The notes under the pieces were generated by a model. The model saw only the letters and a program-made list of their open reading frames with translations, was not told the origin of the DNA and did not search any database. Both the position numbers and the translations under genes were made by a program. 64,000 nt of DNA, from assembly GCA_041690635.1 (NCBI GenBank), contig JAWLGZ010000001.1, forward strand, positions 977,040-1,041,039. The letters are read 5' to 3'. Positions 42,767 through 50,523 of this stretch are shown piece by piece. Source of the stretch: JAWLGZ01 sp041690635 (GTDB lineage: Bacteria > Pseudomonadota > Gammaproteobacteria > Thiohalomonadales > Thiohalomonadaceae). Each line of letters opens with the position of its first letter. Position 1 is the stretch's first letter.

Positions 42767-42950
42767 CTAGAGCACCGAACAGCTAAACCGAGTGTTGCTT
42801 AATCTGTAGGAGCCCGGCCCTCCGGGCGAATAGCGGCAAAGCCGCTTCAGCCCGGATTTGCTCCGGTAGGCCCATTCGCCCGCGGGGGCGGGCTCCTACA
42901 GCTGGCCGGCTCTTAAGGACAACGTTCCATTTATCTGTTCGGTGCTCTAG
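42767..42950. mobile_element. Small inverted-repeat element at nosY 3' end
   Basis: A perfect 16-base inverted repeat, CTAGAGCACCGAACAG at 42767-42782 and CTGTTCGGTGCTCTAG at 42935-42950, bounds about 184 bases. The right end contains the nosY stop codon (42947-42949). Inside it is a REP-like inverted pair CTGTAGGAGCCCG (42804-42816) and CGGGCTCCTACAG (42889-42901). No ORF. Together it can fold into a long nested hairpin and may terminate the nos transcript. Confidence 0.65.
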
Positions 42951-43774
42951 GGAAGGTCACCGCGGCGGAAGAGGAGATAACCGACACCCGCCGCCAGGGT
43001 GCCGAGCAGTAACGGATAGAGGATCGCCCACACTACGTAGCCGGTACTGCCGAACAGATCGAGGATGAGGTAGGCGGTGGGCCCCAACAGCACCAGTTGC
43101 GGGTCGAAGAGGACCATGGCGGCGGTGCGAAACACCTGGAGCGGATTGGCCAGGGCGATGGCGATGGCGGTCTCCGGCGGCAACTGCTCGCGCACCATGA
43201 CGCCGAGAAGGATCAAATCGAGGAACAGAATCAGCAGCAGCCAGAGGATGAAGGCGGCCCCCTGCGCCACGTCGGCGCTGCGGGCGATGGTGGAGACCAG
43301 CATGCCGAGTCCGAGGAAACACCAGGCGAGCGCTACCAGCAGGCCGGTGTAGTAGGCGAACAGGCCCCAGGGAACCTCGATCTCCCGGTAGACCGACCAA
43401 ACGGCGGCGGCCGCCATGGCGAAAAACACCGGGAGAAACACCACCAGGAACCGGCCTGCCATACGCCCCCAGAACCAGGCGGCCAGGCCGACCGGTAGCG
43501 AGAGCAGGTATTCGAACACCCCCGCCTCCCGATCACCCGCCACCGACCGCACGGTGGTGATGAGCACGAAGATGGGCAGGATGGCCATCGCCAGCTGGAT
43601 GTAGGTGATCAACAGCCGCGACAGCCCGGTGAAGCCCATGATGCGCGACTCGGTGAGGCCAAAGACAAACAGCGCCACCACGATGCCGCCGAAGATGGCA
43701 CTGTAGACAATGAACCAGCGCGCACGCAGCGATTCGAGCACATCGGTCCAGGCGGTCAGTAGGAGTGGTTTCAC
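42947..43774 (-). CDS. nosY: NosY, ABC-type permease for NosZ maturation
   Basis: 275 residues with six predicted membrane spans (for example FIVYSAIFGGIVVALFVFGL and LLLILFLDLILLGVMV). Matches NosY, the membrane partner of the NosF ATPase; with NosD it delivers sulfur or copper species needed for the CuZ centre of NosZ in the periplasm. It follows nosF and nosL on the same strand. Its stop lies within the end of an inverted-repeat element. Confidence 0.9.
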   Translation of the reverse strand: MKPLLLTAWTDVLESLRARWFIVYSAIFGGIVVALFVFGLTESRIMGFTGLSRLLITYIQLAMAILPIFVLITTVRSVAGDREAGVFEYLLSLPVGLAAWFWGRMAGRFLVVFLPVFFAMAAAAVWSVYREIEVPWGLFAYYTGLLVALAWCFLGLGMLVSTIARSADVAQGAAFILWLLLILFLDLILLGVMVREQLPPETAIAIALANPLQVFRTAAMVLFDPQLVLLGPTAYLILDLFGSTGYVVWAILYPLLLGTLAAGVGYLLFRRGDLP

Positions 43775-43826
43775 TTCAGCGCTTCCTCGTCATTTGTCGC
43801 AAGTCGCAAGGGGTTTGCTTCACGCT

Positions 43827-44303
43827 TCATCGCGCCTCGTGTGCGTGCTGCTCGAGGTGGGCGCCGTGGACGTTGAACCGGCGCTCGACCTCATGGATCC
43901 GGCTCACCGCCTGCTGGAACGAGAGCACCCCCTCGAACGGCGTGTCCTGCGCGCCGAGCCCGTACTCCATCGGCGTAATCTGCCCCGCCAGATACCACGC
44001 CTCGCGCGCATCGACCCAGCGACCGTCCCGGTGATCGGTGACCCACACCTCGGTCCGTGGGTCGTCGCGCCACGGCTGCTCCTCCAGCCAGATCACCGCG
44101 CAGCCGATATCGTCGAACTTGTACACCCGTGTCGGCCTGTCCGCCGGGCCGCCGCGCACCTGGGCCGAGTGCACCCGGTCACTCAGCACCATGCGGCAGC
44201 GGTCGCAGGTGTCGCGGTCCCACACCACCTCTGCCGGACCGGTGCCGGGATCGCCGCTACAGCCGACCAGTGCCAGGAGGAGCAGCAGGAGTGGGTTACG
44301 CAC
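43827..44303 (-). CDS. nosL: NosL, copper-binding lipoprotein
   Basis: 158 residues from GTG 44303, overlapping the nosF stop. Lipobox ALVGC near residue 15 predicts an outer-membrane or periplasmic lipoprotein. The NosL copper motif CxxCxM is present (DTCDRCRMVL), as is the KFDDIGC segment. NosL binds Cu(I) and passes it to the NosDFY system for NosZ. The GTG start is preferred because it directly begins the signal sequence. Confidence 0.9.
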   Translation of the reverse strand: MRNPLLLLLLALVGCSGDPGTGPAEVVWDRDTCDRCRMVLSDRVHSAQVRGGPADRPTRVYKFDDIGCAVIWLEEQPWRDDPRTEVWVTDHRDGRWVDAREAWYLAGQITPMEYGLGAQDTPFEGVLSFQQAVSRIHEVERRFNVHGAHLEQHAHEAR

Positions 44304-45165
44304 GCCGGACCTCCCGGATCTCCGATTGCATTTCGATTCCCCCGAGCAGGGCCGCATACCGGGAAAGGACACCGAGAAAGCGCAGGCGGTCCGGCCCGGC
44401 CACGACACCTTCCCAGACTGTATTGTCGTGCAGCGGCTTGAACCCCCACTCGCCGATGGTGCGATCGAAGGCCGGCTCGGTGCGCGTCAACGTGATGCGG
44501 CAGAAGAGCCGTTCAGCGAGGTCCACCTCGTCGGCCACCCGGTCATCGAGTACCACGCGACCGCAATCGAGTTCGATCACGCGGTTCACCAGCGAAGCTA
44601 CCTCGTCGAGGCGGTGGCTGGAGATCAACATCACCGCATCCTGCCGCTCTGCGAGGAGGCTGAAGAACACATGGCGCGCCTCCGGGTCGAGATTGGCGGC
44701 CGGCTCGTCGAGCACCAGCAGGTCACACTCGCGCCCCAGGGCGATGCTGATGAGCAGCTTCTGCTTCTGGCCGCCGGAGAGCTTCACGAACGGCTGGTGG
44801 CGCACCTGCGCAGGGTCGAGTCCGAGCCGTCGCGCCACCGCCTCCATCCGTGTCGGATCGGCACCGCAGACACCGGCCGCGAAACGGACCAGCTGTCCGA
44901 CCGGCATCTTGAGCGGCGGCGGCAGTTGCGGCACGAAACCGACCCGCTTCAGCACCTCGGTCCGCTCGCGGCGCGGATCGCGGCCGTCGACCGTAACCGC
45001 GCCCATGCAGGTGTATTCGCCGAGCAGGCAGCGGATCAGTGTGGTCTTGCCGGCGCCGTTGGAACCCACCAGGGCCACCCGATCCCCGCGCGGCACCGTC
45101 AGGTCGATCCGCTCCAGCACCGGCTGGCGGCGAAACCGCTTGCCCACCTGTTCGAATCGAATCAT
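44296..45165 (-). CDS. nosF: NosF, ABC transporter ATPase
   Basis: 289 residues. Walker A GSNGAGKTT (about 34-42), Q-loop FVPQL, ABC signature LSGGQKQK, Walker B LLVLDEPAANLD and H-loop SSHR are all intact. It powers NosY. Starts with ATG 45165, overlapping the nosH stop by one base. The C-terminal ~80 residues form the regulatory domain seen in NosF-type ATPases. Confidence 0.93.
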   Translation of the reverse strand: MIRFEQVGKRFRRQPVLERIDLTVPRGDRVALVGSNGAGKTTLIRCLLGEYTCMGAVTVDGRDPRRERTEVLKRVGFVPQLPPPLKMPVGQLVRFAAGVCGADPTRMEAVARRLGLDPAQVRHQPFVKLSGGQKQKLLISIALGRECDLLVLDEPAANLDPEARHVFFSLLAERQDAVMLISSHRLDEVASLVNRVIELDCGRVVLDDRVADEVDLAERLFCRITLTRTEPAFDRTIGEWGFKPLHDNTVWEGVVAGPDRLRFLGVLSRYAALLGGIEMQSEIREVRRA

Positions 45166-46118
45166 CACAGCCCCCTGAATTCGTAGCGTAGCGAGCCGGT
45201 GGGGCAGGCATCGATGCAGGCGCCGCAGCGGGTGCAGTCGGCGCCGATCGGCACCATCACATCTCGCGCCCGCCCCTTGATCACCGGATCGAGCACATGC
45301 GGTACCAGGCACACCTTGCGGCACTCCCCCTCGTGCTGGCAATTCTCCAGGCGGTAGCTGACCCGCAACGGAGAGACAAGCCCGACCAGTCCGTAGGTGA
45401 GACCGATGGGACAGACGTAGCGACACCAGGCGCGGCGTGATACGAATACCTCGAAGGCGAGCAGTGCAACCACCCAGGCCAGCGCCAGTCCCGGACCATA
45501 GATCAGCGCGCGACTGAGAATGCCGGTCGGAGAGATCCATTCGAACACGGTGTATCCGGTCGCCAGCGCCAGCACTCCGAAGATCACGTAGAGTACCGTA
45601 CGCACGCCCCGGTGAAAGCTGTAGTCGCGGGCGAGGCCGCGGGCGGCCAGCGCCAGGTGCAGCTTCTCCCCCCACTCGGCGATCAGATGGTAGGGACAGA
45701 CCCAGGAGCAGAAGCTGCGCCCGCCCAGCACGATCCAGAGGATCAGCACGGTCACGGTGCCGATGAGCAGATTGATCACCACATGCTTGAACGCCAGCAT
45801 CACCTGCAATGCGGCGTTGAGGTCCGCCATGTGGAAACCGAGAAAACGGGATGCGGTGAGCGCCCCTTCGAGCAGCTGGATGTCGAGCTGGAAGGAGAGC
45901 ACGAACAGCAGATTGACCGCCAGCAGGGTCGCCCAGCGCCGCCGCAGCCATTTGCGGCTGTCGTGCGCCGCGTGCTCGGCACGGATCGCCTCCATATCCA
46001 CCTTCTGGCCCCGCTTGTAAAGGTGGATCTTCTGCGCCGCCGGGGTGATCGCCGCCTTGTCCGGTCGCTTCGGCGCCCGGCCGAGCAGCTGCATGAGGCT
46101 CTCGCCGAAATGGGTCAT
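45165..46118 (-). CDS. nosH: NosH (NapH-like membrane iron-sulfur protein)
   Basis: 317 residues with four or five membrane helices. Two polyferredoxin-type CxxxCP motifs (CSWVCPYHL, CRYVCPIGL) and cysteine clusters for [4Fe-4S] centres near the C-terminus (CTRCGACIDACP). Homologous to NapH. With NosG it is proposed to oxidise menaquinol and pass electrons to cytochromes c in clade II N2O respiration. Overlaps nosG by four bases. Start ATG 46118. Confidence 0.88.
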   Translation of the reverse strand: MTHFGESLMQLLGRAPKRPDKAAITPAAQKIHLYKRGQKVDMEAIRAEHAAHDSRKWLRRRWATLLAVNLLFVLSFQLDIQLLEGALTASRFLGFHMADLNAALQVMLAFKHVVINLLIGTVTVLILWIVLGGRSFCSWVCPYHLIAEWGEKLHLALAARGLARDYSFHRGVRTVLYVIFGVLALATGYTVFEWISPTGILSRALIYGPGLALAWVVALLAFEVFVSRRAWCRYVCPIGLTYGLVGLVSPLRVSYRLENCQHEGECRKVCLVPHVLDPVIKGRARDVMVPIGADCTRCGACIDACPTGSLRYEFRGL

Positions 46119-46921
46119 AGCGTATCCGCCGTTCGGTCGATATCGATGACGATGGCCGGCGGCTCGGTGGGGCAGACCATCTCGCACACACCGCAGCCGA
46201 CACAGCCCGCCTCCACCACCGGGACCATGCCGACCCCGCCGCCGTTCATCGGCTGCAGGGTGATGGCGTGCGCCGGGGGACACTGGTTGGCGTCATTGGA
46301 GGGCGGCTTGCCCTCCGCGCACTGGGCCAGCCGGATCTCGATCGGACAGAGCCGCACGCAAAGATCGCACAGTTCGAGATCGAATGGTTGATCGCGCACC
46401 GGAATCGGGTTCCAGCGGTCCACCTCGTCGAAACGCAGCAGCCCTTCGAATTCCGGCCCGCGCACCTGGCCCTGGAACCCCTGACCGCGAACGGCGAGGC
46501 ACTTGCCCGGCCACGCGAGGCGGGCGAACCCCATGCGTGTCTCGTGCGGGTAGTTGATCTCGTGGGTGAGGGCGCCGGTCGGACAGGCGAGCACGCACTG
46601 CAGTCCGTCGCAGGAGAAGTCACACGCCTGGGCGCGGGCATCGATGTAGGGCACGCCAAGACCGAAGCCGTCACTGATATCCGCCAGCTCGATCGCCTTC
46701 ACCGGGCACACCTGCACACACTGCCCGCACTTGATGCAGGCGGCATAGAAGTCGTGCTCGTCGAGTGCGCCGGGGGGGCGCAGCCGTGCGCGGCTGTTAC
46801 CGGTGGTCGGCAGGAATCCGAGCAGCGATATCCCGGTCACCCCGACCGTCAGTGCCGCCGTGCGCAAAAAACGTCGGCGCGCCTGCTGCTTGCGGCGGTT
46901 GATCGGTGGCTCGGTGCTCAA
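46115..46921 (-). CDS. nosG: NosG (NapG-like iron-sulfur protein)
   Basis: 268 residues. Tat-type signal (RRRFLRTAALTVG) exports the folded protein. Four [4Fe-4S] cysteine clusters: CIKCGQCVQVCP, CDFSCDGLQCVLACP, CDLCVRLCP and CVGCGVCEMVCP. Partner of NosH in a quinol dehydrogenase-like module. The start is TTG 46921, overlapping the nosD TGA; no better ATG/GTG was found. Confidence 0.88.
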   Translation of the reverse strand: MSTEPPINRRKQQARRRFLRTAALTVGVTGISLLGFLPTTGNSRARLRPPGALDEHDFYAACIKCGQCVQVCPVKAIELADISDGFGLGVPYIDARAQACDFSCDGLQCVLACPTGALTHEINYPHETRMGFARLAWPGKCLAVRGQGFQGQVRGPEFEGLLRFDEVDRWNPIPVRDQPFDLELCDLCVRLCPIEIRLAQCAEGKPPSNDANQCPPAHAITLQPMNGGGVGMVPVVEAGCVGCGVCEMVCPTEPPAIVIDIDRTADTL

Positions 46922-48141
46922 AACGTGCTCCCCATGCGCGGTGCCTGGTCGCGCAATATCAGTGCCGGCGGACTGAACGGCGCCAGCCGCTCCAGGAAAT
47001 CGATCACCGCCAGCAGCGGCGCGCCCTTGAAGAACCGGGCGCCGGGCACATCGAGCCAGATGCGGTCGGAATAGCCGTAAAGCTCATAGGGCGTATCGCC
47101 CGTCGCGTCGCCGTCGCGGTCAAACCCTTCGTAGTCGTCCCACCAGTTTCCGTGCCACTCGTTACGCGCGGCGGTACGGGCGCCCTTGACGGCCACTTGC
47201 GTCAGGTTGCCCTGAAACCGGTTGTCGAGGAACCGGTTCCCGGCCCAGTCGCTGTGAAACTCGACGCCGATCCCGTTATAGGCGACCAGGTTGTCACGGA
47301 AGATATTTTCGGTGTCCGGCTGGTAAGGCGACACGTCGAGGTAGATACCGGTCGCCGAGTAGAGGATCTCGTTGCCCTCGACCGTCACCGCGGAGGTCTC
47401 CTTCAGCCCCAGGCCGGTACCGGTTGAACCGACGGAGCGCAGGACGCGGTTGTTGCGGACCACCACGCCGTCGCTGTACATGAGGAAGATACCGACGGTG
47501 TTGTCTTGGTACACGTTGTCCTCGACCACATTTTCCTGCGAGTACATGAAGTGCAGGGAGTAGCGCCCGCCGCTCGCCCGGTTGCGGGCGATGGTGTTGT
47601 CCCTCGAATACCAGATGACGGTGTCGCGGGAGTCGGTGATGACGTTGTCGGTGATGCGGTTTGAAAAGCTGTACCACAGGCGGATTGCGTCGCCGCGCAT
47701 GCCGAGCTCGACCGGCTTGGAACTGATGTGGTTGCGGCGGACGATGTTGTTCTCCGCCTGCTGCAGATCGATGCCGAACAGGCAGTTGTCGATCACGTTG
47801 TCCTTGACGACGTTGAACATGCCGCGCACCTGGACACCGGCATCGATGTCGTTGTGCGAGTCGCCGGAGTTGGTCAGATGCAGGTTCTGCACAACGGCAC
47901 CGTTGGTCTTCACCACCACCACCGTGCCCCGTCCACCCGCATCGATCGTGGCCGCCCCCCCGCCGTCGAGGGTGAACGGCTTGTCGATCACCACCGGGCC
48001 GGCATACACCCCCGGCTCAAGGGAGAGTGTGGCGCCGGGTTCCACCGCGTCGATCAGCGGTTGCAGCGGTCGAGGGGCGGCGGTGACCGGGAGCGCCACC
48101 ACCAGCAGGAGCAGCAGGCCGCACCGGCCGTTCACGGTCAC
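46918..48141 (-). CDS. nosD: NosD, periplasmic beta-helix protein for NosZ maturation
   Basis: 407 residues from GTG 48141 (overlaps nosB stop). Signal peptide (GLLLLLVVALPVTA), then many degenerate parallel beta-helix rungs rich in N, D and V (for example NVVKDNVIDNCLFGID, NIVRRNHISS). This is the CASH/NosD fold, which works with NosFY on the CuZ site. Length and repeats are normal for NosD. Confidence 0.92.
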   Translation of the reverse strand: MTVNGRCGLLLLLVVALPVTAAPRPLQPLIDAVEPGATLSLEPGVYAGPVVIDKPFTLDGGGAATIDAGGRGTVVVVKTNGAVVQNLHLTNSGDSHNDIDAGVQVRGMFNVVKDNVIDNCLFGIDLQQAENNIVRRNHISSKPVELGMRGDAIRLWYSFSNRITDNVITDSRDTVIWYSRDNTIARNRASGGRYSLHFMYSQENVVEDNVYQDNTVGIFLMYSDGVVVRNNRVLRSVGSTGTGLGLKETSAVTVEGNEILYSATGIYLDVSPYQPDTENIFRDNLVAYNGIGVEFHSDWAGNRFLDNRFQGNLTQVAVKGARTAARNEWHGNWWDDYEGFDRDGDATGDTPYELYGYSDRIWLDVPGARFFKGAPLLAVIDFLERLAPFSPPALILRDQAPRMGSTF

Positions 48142-49148
48142 TGACCCCGTTTGAGTTCGCGACTCCGGATGACCATGGCCGCAGCCATGAGCACCGCCAC
48201 GCCCATCATCAGCCCAAAGCCTGTGTTGGGATAGGAGTGGGTGGCGAACTGGGCTACCTTGCCGTCGCCAAACACGGTGGGCATGAACGGCTTCACGGTG
48301 AAGGCTCCCATCTCATTGAGGGAGTGACCAAACCACCAGAGCCAGCCGGCATAGTCGAGAACGAAGAACACCGGCAGCAGCATCGGCACCCCGGCCAGCA
48401 GCCAGTAGAACGGCCTCCAGCGCCAGACACCGACGACCAGCAGCGCGATCGCAGCGATCAGGCCACCGTAGACCAGCCAGGTGGCGGTGGCCACGATCCC
48501 CGCACGCATCTTCATGGTTTCAGGATTGGGGAAGTAGCGGCCGAGCGCCTCGTGGTAGCTCTCCTGGATGGCCTCGAAGCCGGTCATTTCGGCGATGTCC
48601 TCCCGATCGAGATCCATCGTCCCCTGCATGTCGGCCAGATAGTTGGGTGAGAACAGCAGCACGCCCCCCTCGGTGTGAATGGCCAGCGACATCCACACCG
48701 CAATGGCGATGCCGCCCACTGCGAGTGCACCGGTGCGCAGCAACCGTCCCGGCAGCGCAAACGCCACGATCATCAGCCCCAGCAGGGAGAAGACAAACGG
48801 TGCAAAGGCCCGCTCCACGGGGGCACCGGACGCGATGGGGTACATCCCCACATAGTGGTTGATGGCGTCCATCTCGTGCTTACAGTTGAGACGCTCCGAT
48901 TCGTAGGTCTCCTGCGACTCCACATAGCGGCAGCCGTTGAAGACGCCATCCACATGGAAGTGGATGCGGATGCCGTCCGGAAACGCCGCGTCCGGGTACT
49001 GGGGGGCGGTGAGCGAGACCCACCACACCGGCGCCGAGGTGGGCGTACCCGTAAATGGGTTGTGCACCAGCAGCAGCAACAATACGAGTGCCGCACCGCT
49101 CAGAAGCATGACAGGGATGGAAGGCCGCTTTTCGGGTCCGGTGTTCAT
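48138..49148 (-). CDS. nosB: NosB, clade II-specific membrane protein
   Basis: 336 residues, about six membrane helices with a periplasmic loop (about 45-105) containing PDGIRIHFHVDGVFNGCRY. Placed between nosZ-cytochromes and nosD, as nosB is in clade II clusters, and of the size expected. The function of NosB is not firmly known; it is thought to be needed for electron transfer or NosZ assembly. Identification rests on position, size and topology, not on a catalytic motif. Confidence 0.75.
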   Translation of the reverse strand: MNTGPEKRPSIPVMLLSGAALVLLLLLVHNPFTGTPTSAPVWWVSLTAPQYPDAAFPDGIRIHFHVDGVFNGCRYVESQETYESERLNCKHEMDAINHYVGMYPIASGAPVERAFAPFVFSLLGLMIVAFALPGRLLRTGALAVGGIAIAVWMSLAIHTEGGVLLFSPNYLADMQGTMDLDREDIAEMTGFEAIQESYHEALGRYFPNPETMKMRAGIVATATWLVYGGLIAAIALLVVGVWRWRPFYWLLAGVPMLLPVFFVLDYAGWLWWFGHSLNEMGAFTVKPFMPTVFGDGKVAQFATHSYPNTGFGLMMGVAVLMAAAMVIRSRELKRGQ

Positions 49149-49174
49149 GGATGCCGTTTCCGTGCGAATAGGGA

Positions 49175-49192
49175 GGGCGGCCGGAGCCGCCC
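49175..49192. other. GC hairpin between dihaem cytochrome and nosB
   Basis: GGGCGGC (49175-49181) and GCCGCCC (49186-49192) pair around a 4-base loop, 13 bases past the cytochrome stop and 26 before the nosB start. Without a T-tract it is more likely an RNA processing or partial-attenuation element than a full stop. Confidence 0.45.
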
Positions 49193-49204
49193 GCTACGTT
49201 TCTA

Positions 49205-49918
49205 TTATTCGAAGTCCGGATTGAGCCAGTTCACGCTCGGGGCCACCTGGTCCTTCGGTACCGGGATGCGTGCGGCGTAGTTGATCACCATCTGCATATC
49301 CTTGTCGGTGAAGTTCTCGATCTGCTCCACCATCTCCGGGTTGGCGTTGCGCCGCTTGCCGTCACGAATCCACTCGAACTGGCGCACCATGTAGTTGTAG
49401 TGCTGGCCGTTGATGCGTGGGTAGAACTCCTTGACGTCACCCATGCCATCCTCCTTGTGGCAGCGAACGCAGTTGTCCTCATACAGCTTCTTGCCCTGAG
49501 CGAACTCGGCAGTGGCCTCTTCCCAAGGCCCCTTGCCGTGCTCCGGATGCATCGGTAGCCGCTGGATGTATTCGGTCACGTCGGCCAGTGCCTGGGCGTC
49601 GCCGATCGATTGCGGCAGGGCGAACGGGTACATGGTGGGGTTGTCACGGTTGCCGGCACGGATGTCGGCCAGCTGCTTGATCAGCACGCTGCGGTGCTGT
49701 CCGGCGAGCTGCGGGAAGGTGCCCTCATCGGTGCCCCAGCCCTCGGGCATATGGCAGGCGGCGCAGACCTCGTACACGTCGCGGCCGTTTTCGAGGTCCG
49801 CCTCCATGGTCATCGCCTCTTCCTGTTCGCCACCCCCCTCGTTCCAGGCCCAGGCGCCGCCCGCAAAGGCGAGTCCTGCTGCGAATAGGGTTGCTGTCGC
49901 AAGATTGTTCTTACCCAT
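49205..49918 (-). CDS. Dihaem cytochrome c of the nos cluster
   Basis: 237 residues. Signal peptide (TLFAAGLAFAGGAWA) then two haem motifs: CAACH near residue 53 and CVRCH near residue 148, each in a cytochrome c553/c4-like domain. Comparable to NosC-type cytochromes that link NosGH to NosZ in clade II organisms (position-based inference). Start 49918 (MGKNNLA) begins the signal peptide. A perfect FNR-type box lies 106 bases upstream. Confidence 0.87.
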   Translation of the reverse strand: MGKNNLATATLFAAGLAFAGGAWAWNEGGGEQEEAMTMEADLENGRDVYEVCAACHMPEGWGTDEGTFPQLAGQHRSVLIKQLADIRAGNRDNPTMYPFALPQSIGDAQALADVTEYIQRLPMHPEHGKGPWEEATAEFAQGKKLYEDNCVRCHKEDGMGDVKEFYPRINGQHYNYMVRQFEWIRDGKRRNANPEMVEQIENFTDKDMQMVINYAARIPVPKDQVAPSVNWLNPDFE

Positions 49919-50023
49919 GGTGCGCCTCCTAAACGTTTGTCCGGGGAGTTCTTCTGGTTGCCGGTGCCGCCTCGATGGGCGGCGATTGGCCGGCACTATG
50001 TCATCGGCGGGACAAGTCCGGCC

Positions 50024-50037
50024 TTGATGTCCATCAA
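50024..50037 (-). promoter_or_regulatory. FNR/Dnr-type box upstream of dihaem cytochrome
   Basis: TTGATGTCCATCAA, a perfect TTGAT-N4-ATCAA palindrome. A class II spacing predicts a start near 49989 with CATAGT (50000-49995) as a -10-like hexamer, four of six matches. The box lies just after the terminator of the preceding cytochrome gene, so the dihaem cytochrome likely has its own anaerobic promoter. Confidence 0.82.
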
Positions 50038-50052
50038 GTTTGGTTTGAGTCC

Positions 50053-50095
50053 AAAAAAAAAGAAGCGGCACACGGAAAGGGGCATCCGGTGCCGC
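50053..50095 (-). terminator. Intrinsic terminator after monohaem cytochrome c
   Basis: On the minus strand GCGGCAC (50095-50089) pairs with GTGCCGC (50071-50065), followed by TTCT and a run of nine Ts (50061-50053). It lies 23 bases after the cytochrome stop (50118) and just before the next FNR-type box. A clear rho-independent terminator. Confidence 0.85.
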
Positions 50096-50117
50096 ACCAA
50101 CGGAGGATGAACTCCAA

Positions 50118-50435
50118 CTACTTCAGCGAGGAAAGCCACTGGGCGATGGCGGCGATCTCCTCGTCGGAGACCAGGTGCATCACGCCCTTCATCGCGGCGG
50201 ACTGGCCGTTGCTCCGGGCACCGGTCTTGATATCTTTCATCTGTGCAATGAGGTACTGCTCGTTCTGGCCGGCCACCTTGGGATAGAGCGGCATGATGGG
50301 GGTGCTGCCGTCCGCGCCATGGCAGGCGACGCAGGTCTTGGTCTTGTAAAGGGTGGCGCCGTCGGCGGAGTACGCTGCCGGGGCTGCACCAATGGCCATC
50401 GCCGCAAGCAGAAGAGCCAGTCGGGTGCTACGCAT
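50118..50435 (-). CDS. Monohaem cytochrome c of the nos cluster
   Basis: 105 residues: signal peptide (STRLALLLAAMAIGAAPAAYS) and one CVACH haem site near residue 33, with the distal methionine in GQSAAMKGVMH. A small class I cytochrome directly downstream of nosZ; a likely direct electron donor to the NosZ CuA centre. The start 50435 is preferred over 50477, which would fall inside the hairpin and the predicted promoter. It has its own FNR-type box. Confidence 0.87.
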   Translation of the reverse strand: MRSTRLALLLAAMAIGAAPAAYSADGATLYKTKTCVACHGADGSTPIMPLYPKVAGQNEQYLIAQMKDIKTGARSNGQSAAMKGVMHLVSDEEIAAIAQWLSSLK

Positions 50436-50463
50436 CGAGTTTTCTCCCGTGATTGAAAGAGAA

Positions 50464-50488
50464 GGGGGGGACAGCATCGGTCCCCCCC
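50464..50488 (-). terminator. G/C-tract hairpin after nosZ, overlapping next promoter
   Basis: Minus strand: GGGGGGGAC (50488-50480) pairs with GTCCCCCCC (50472-50464) around a 7-base loop and is followed by TTCTCTTTC. It looks like a terminator for nosZ. It also spans the predicted -10 region of the promoter served by the FNR-type box at 50501-50514, so termination and initiation signals overlap. Confidence 0.6.
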
Positions 50489-50500
50489 TCCGGTTACGCC

Positions 50501-50514
50501 TTGATGCCGATCAA
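50501..50514 (-). promoter_or_regulatory. FNR/Dnr-type box between nosZ and monohaem cytochrome
   Basis: TTGATGCCGATCAA, a perfect TTGAT-N4-ATCAA palindrome, located ten bases beyond the nosZ stop. Centre is 72 bases from the cytochrome start at 50435. Class II spacing would give a start near 50466 with GATGCT as a weak -10. Confidence 0.82.
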
Positions 50515-50523
50515 GTGGTTACA

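Noticed and set aside
44296..46203. Single 635-residue fusion of nosF with an upstream frame
   Set aside because: The upstream part is a frame-shadow of nosH; the ABC ATPase begins at ATG 45165 with its normal N-terminus.
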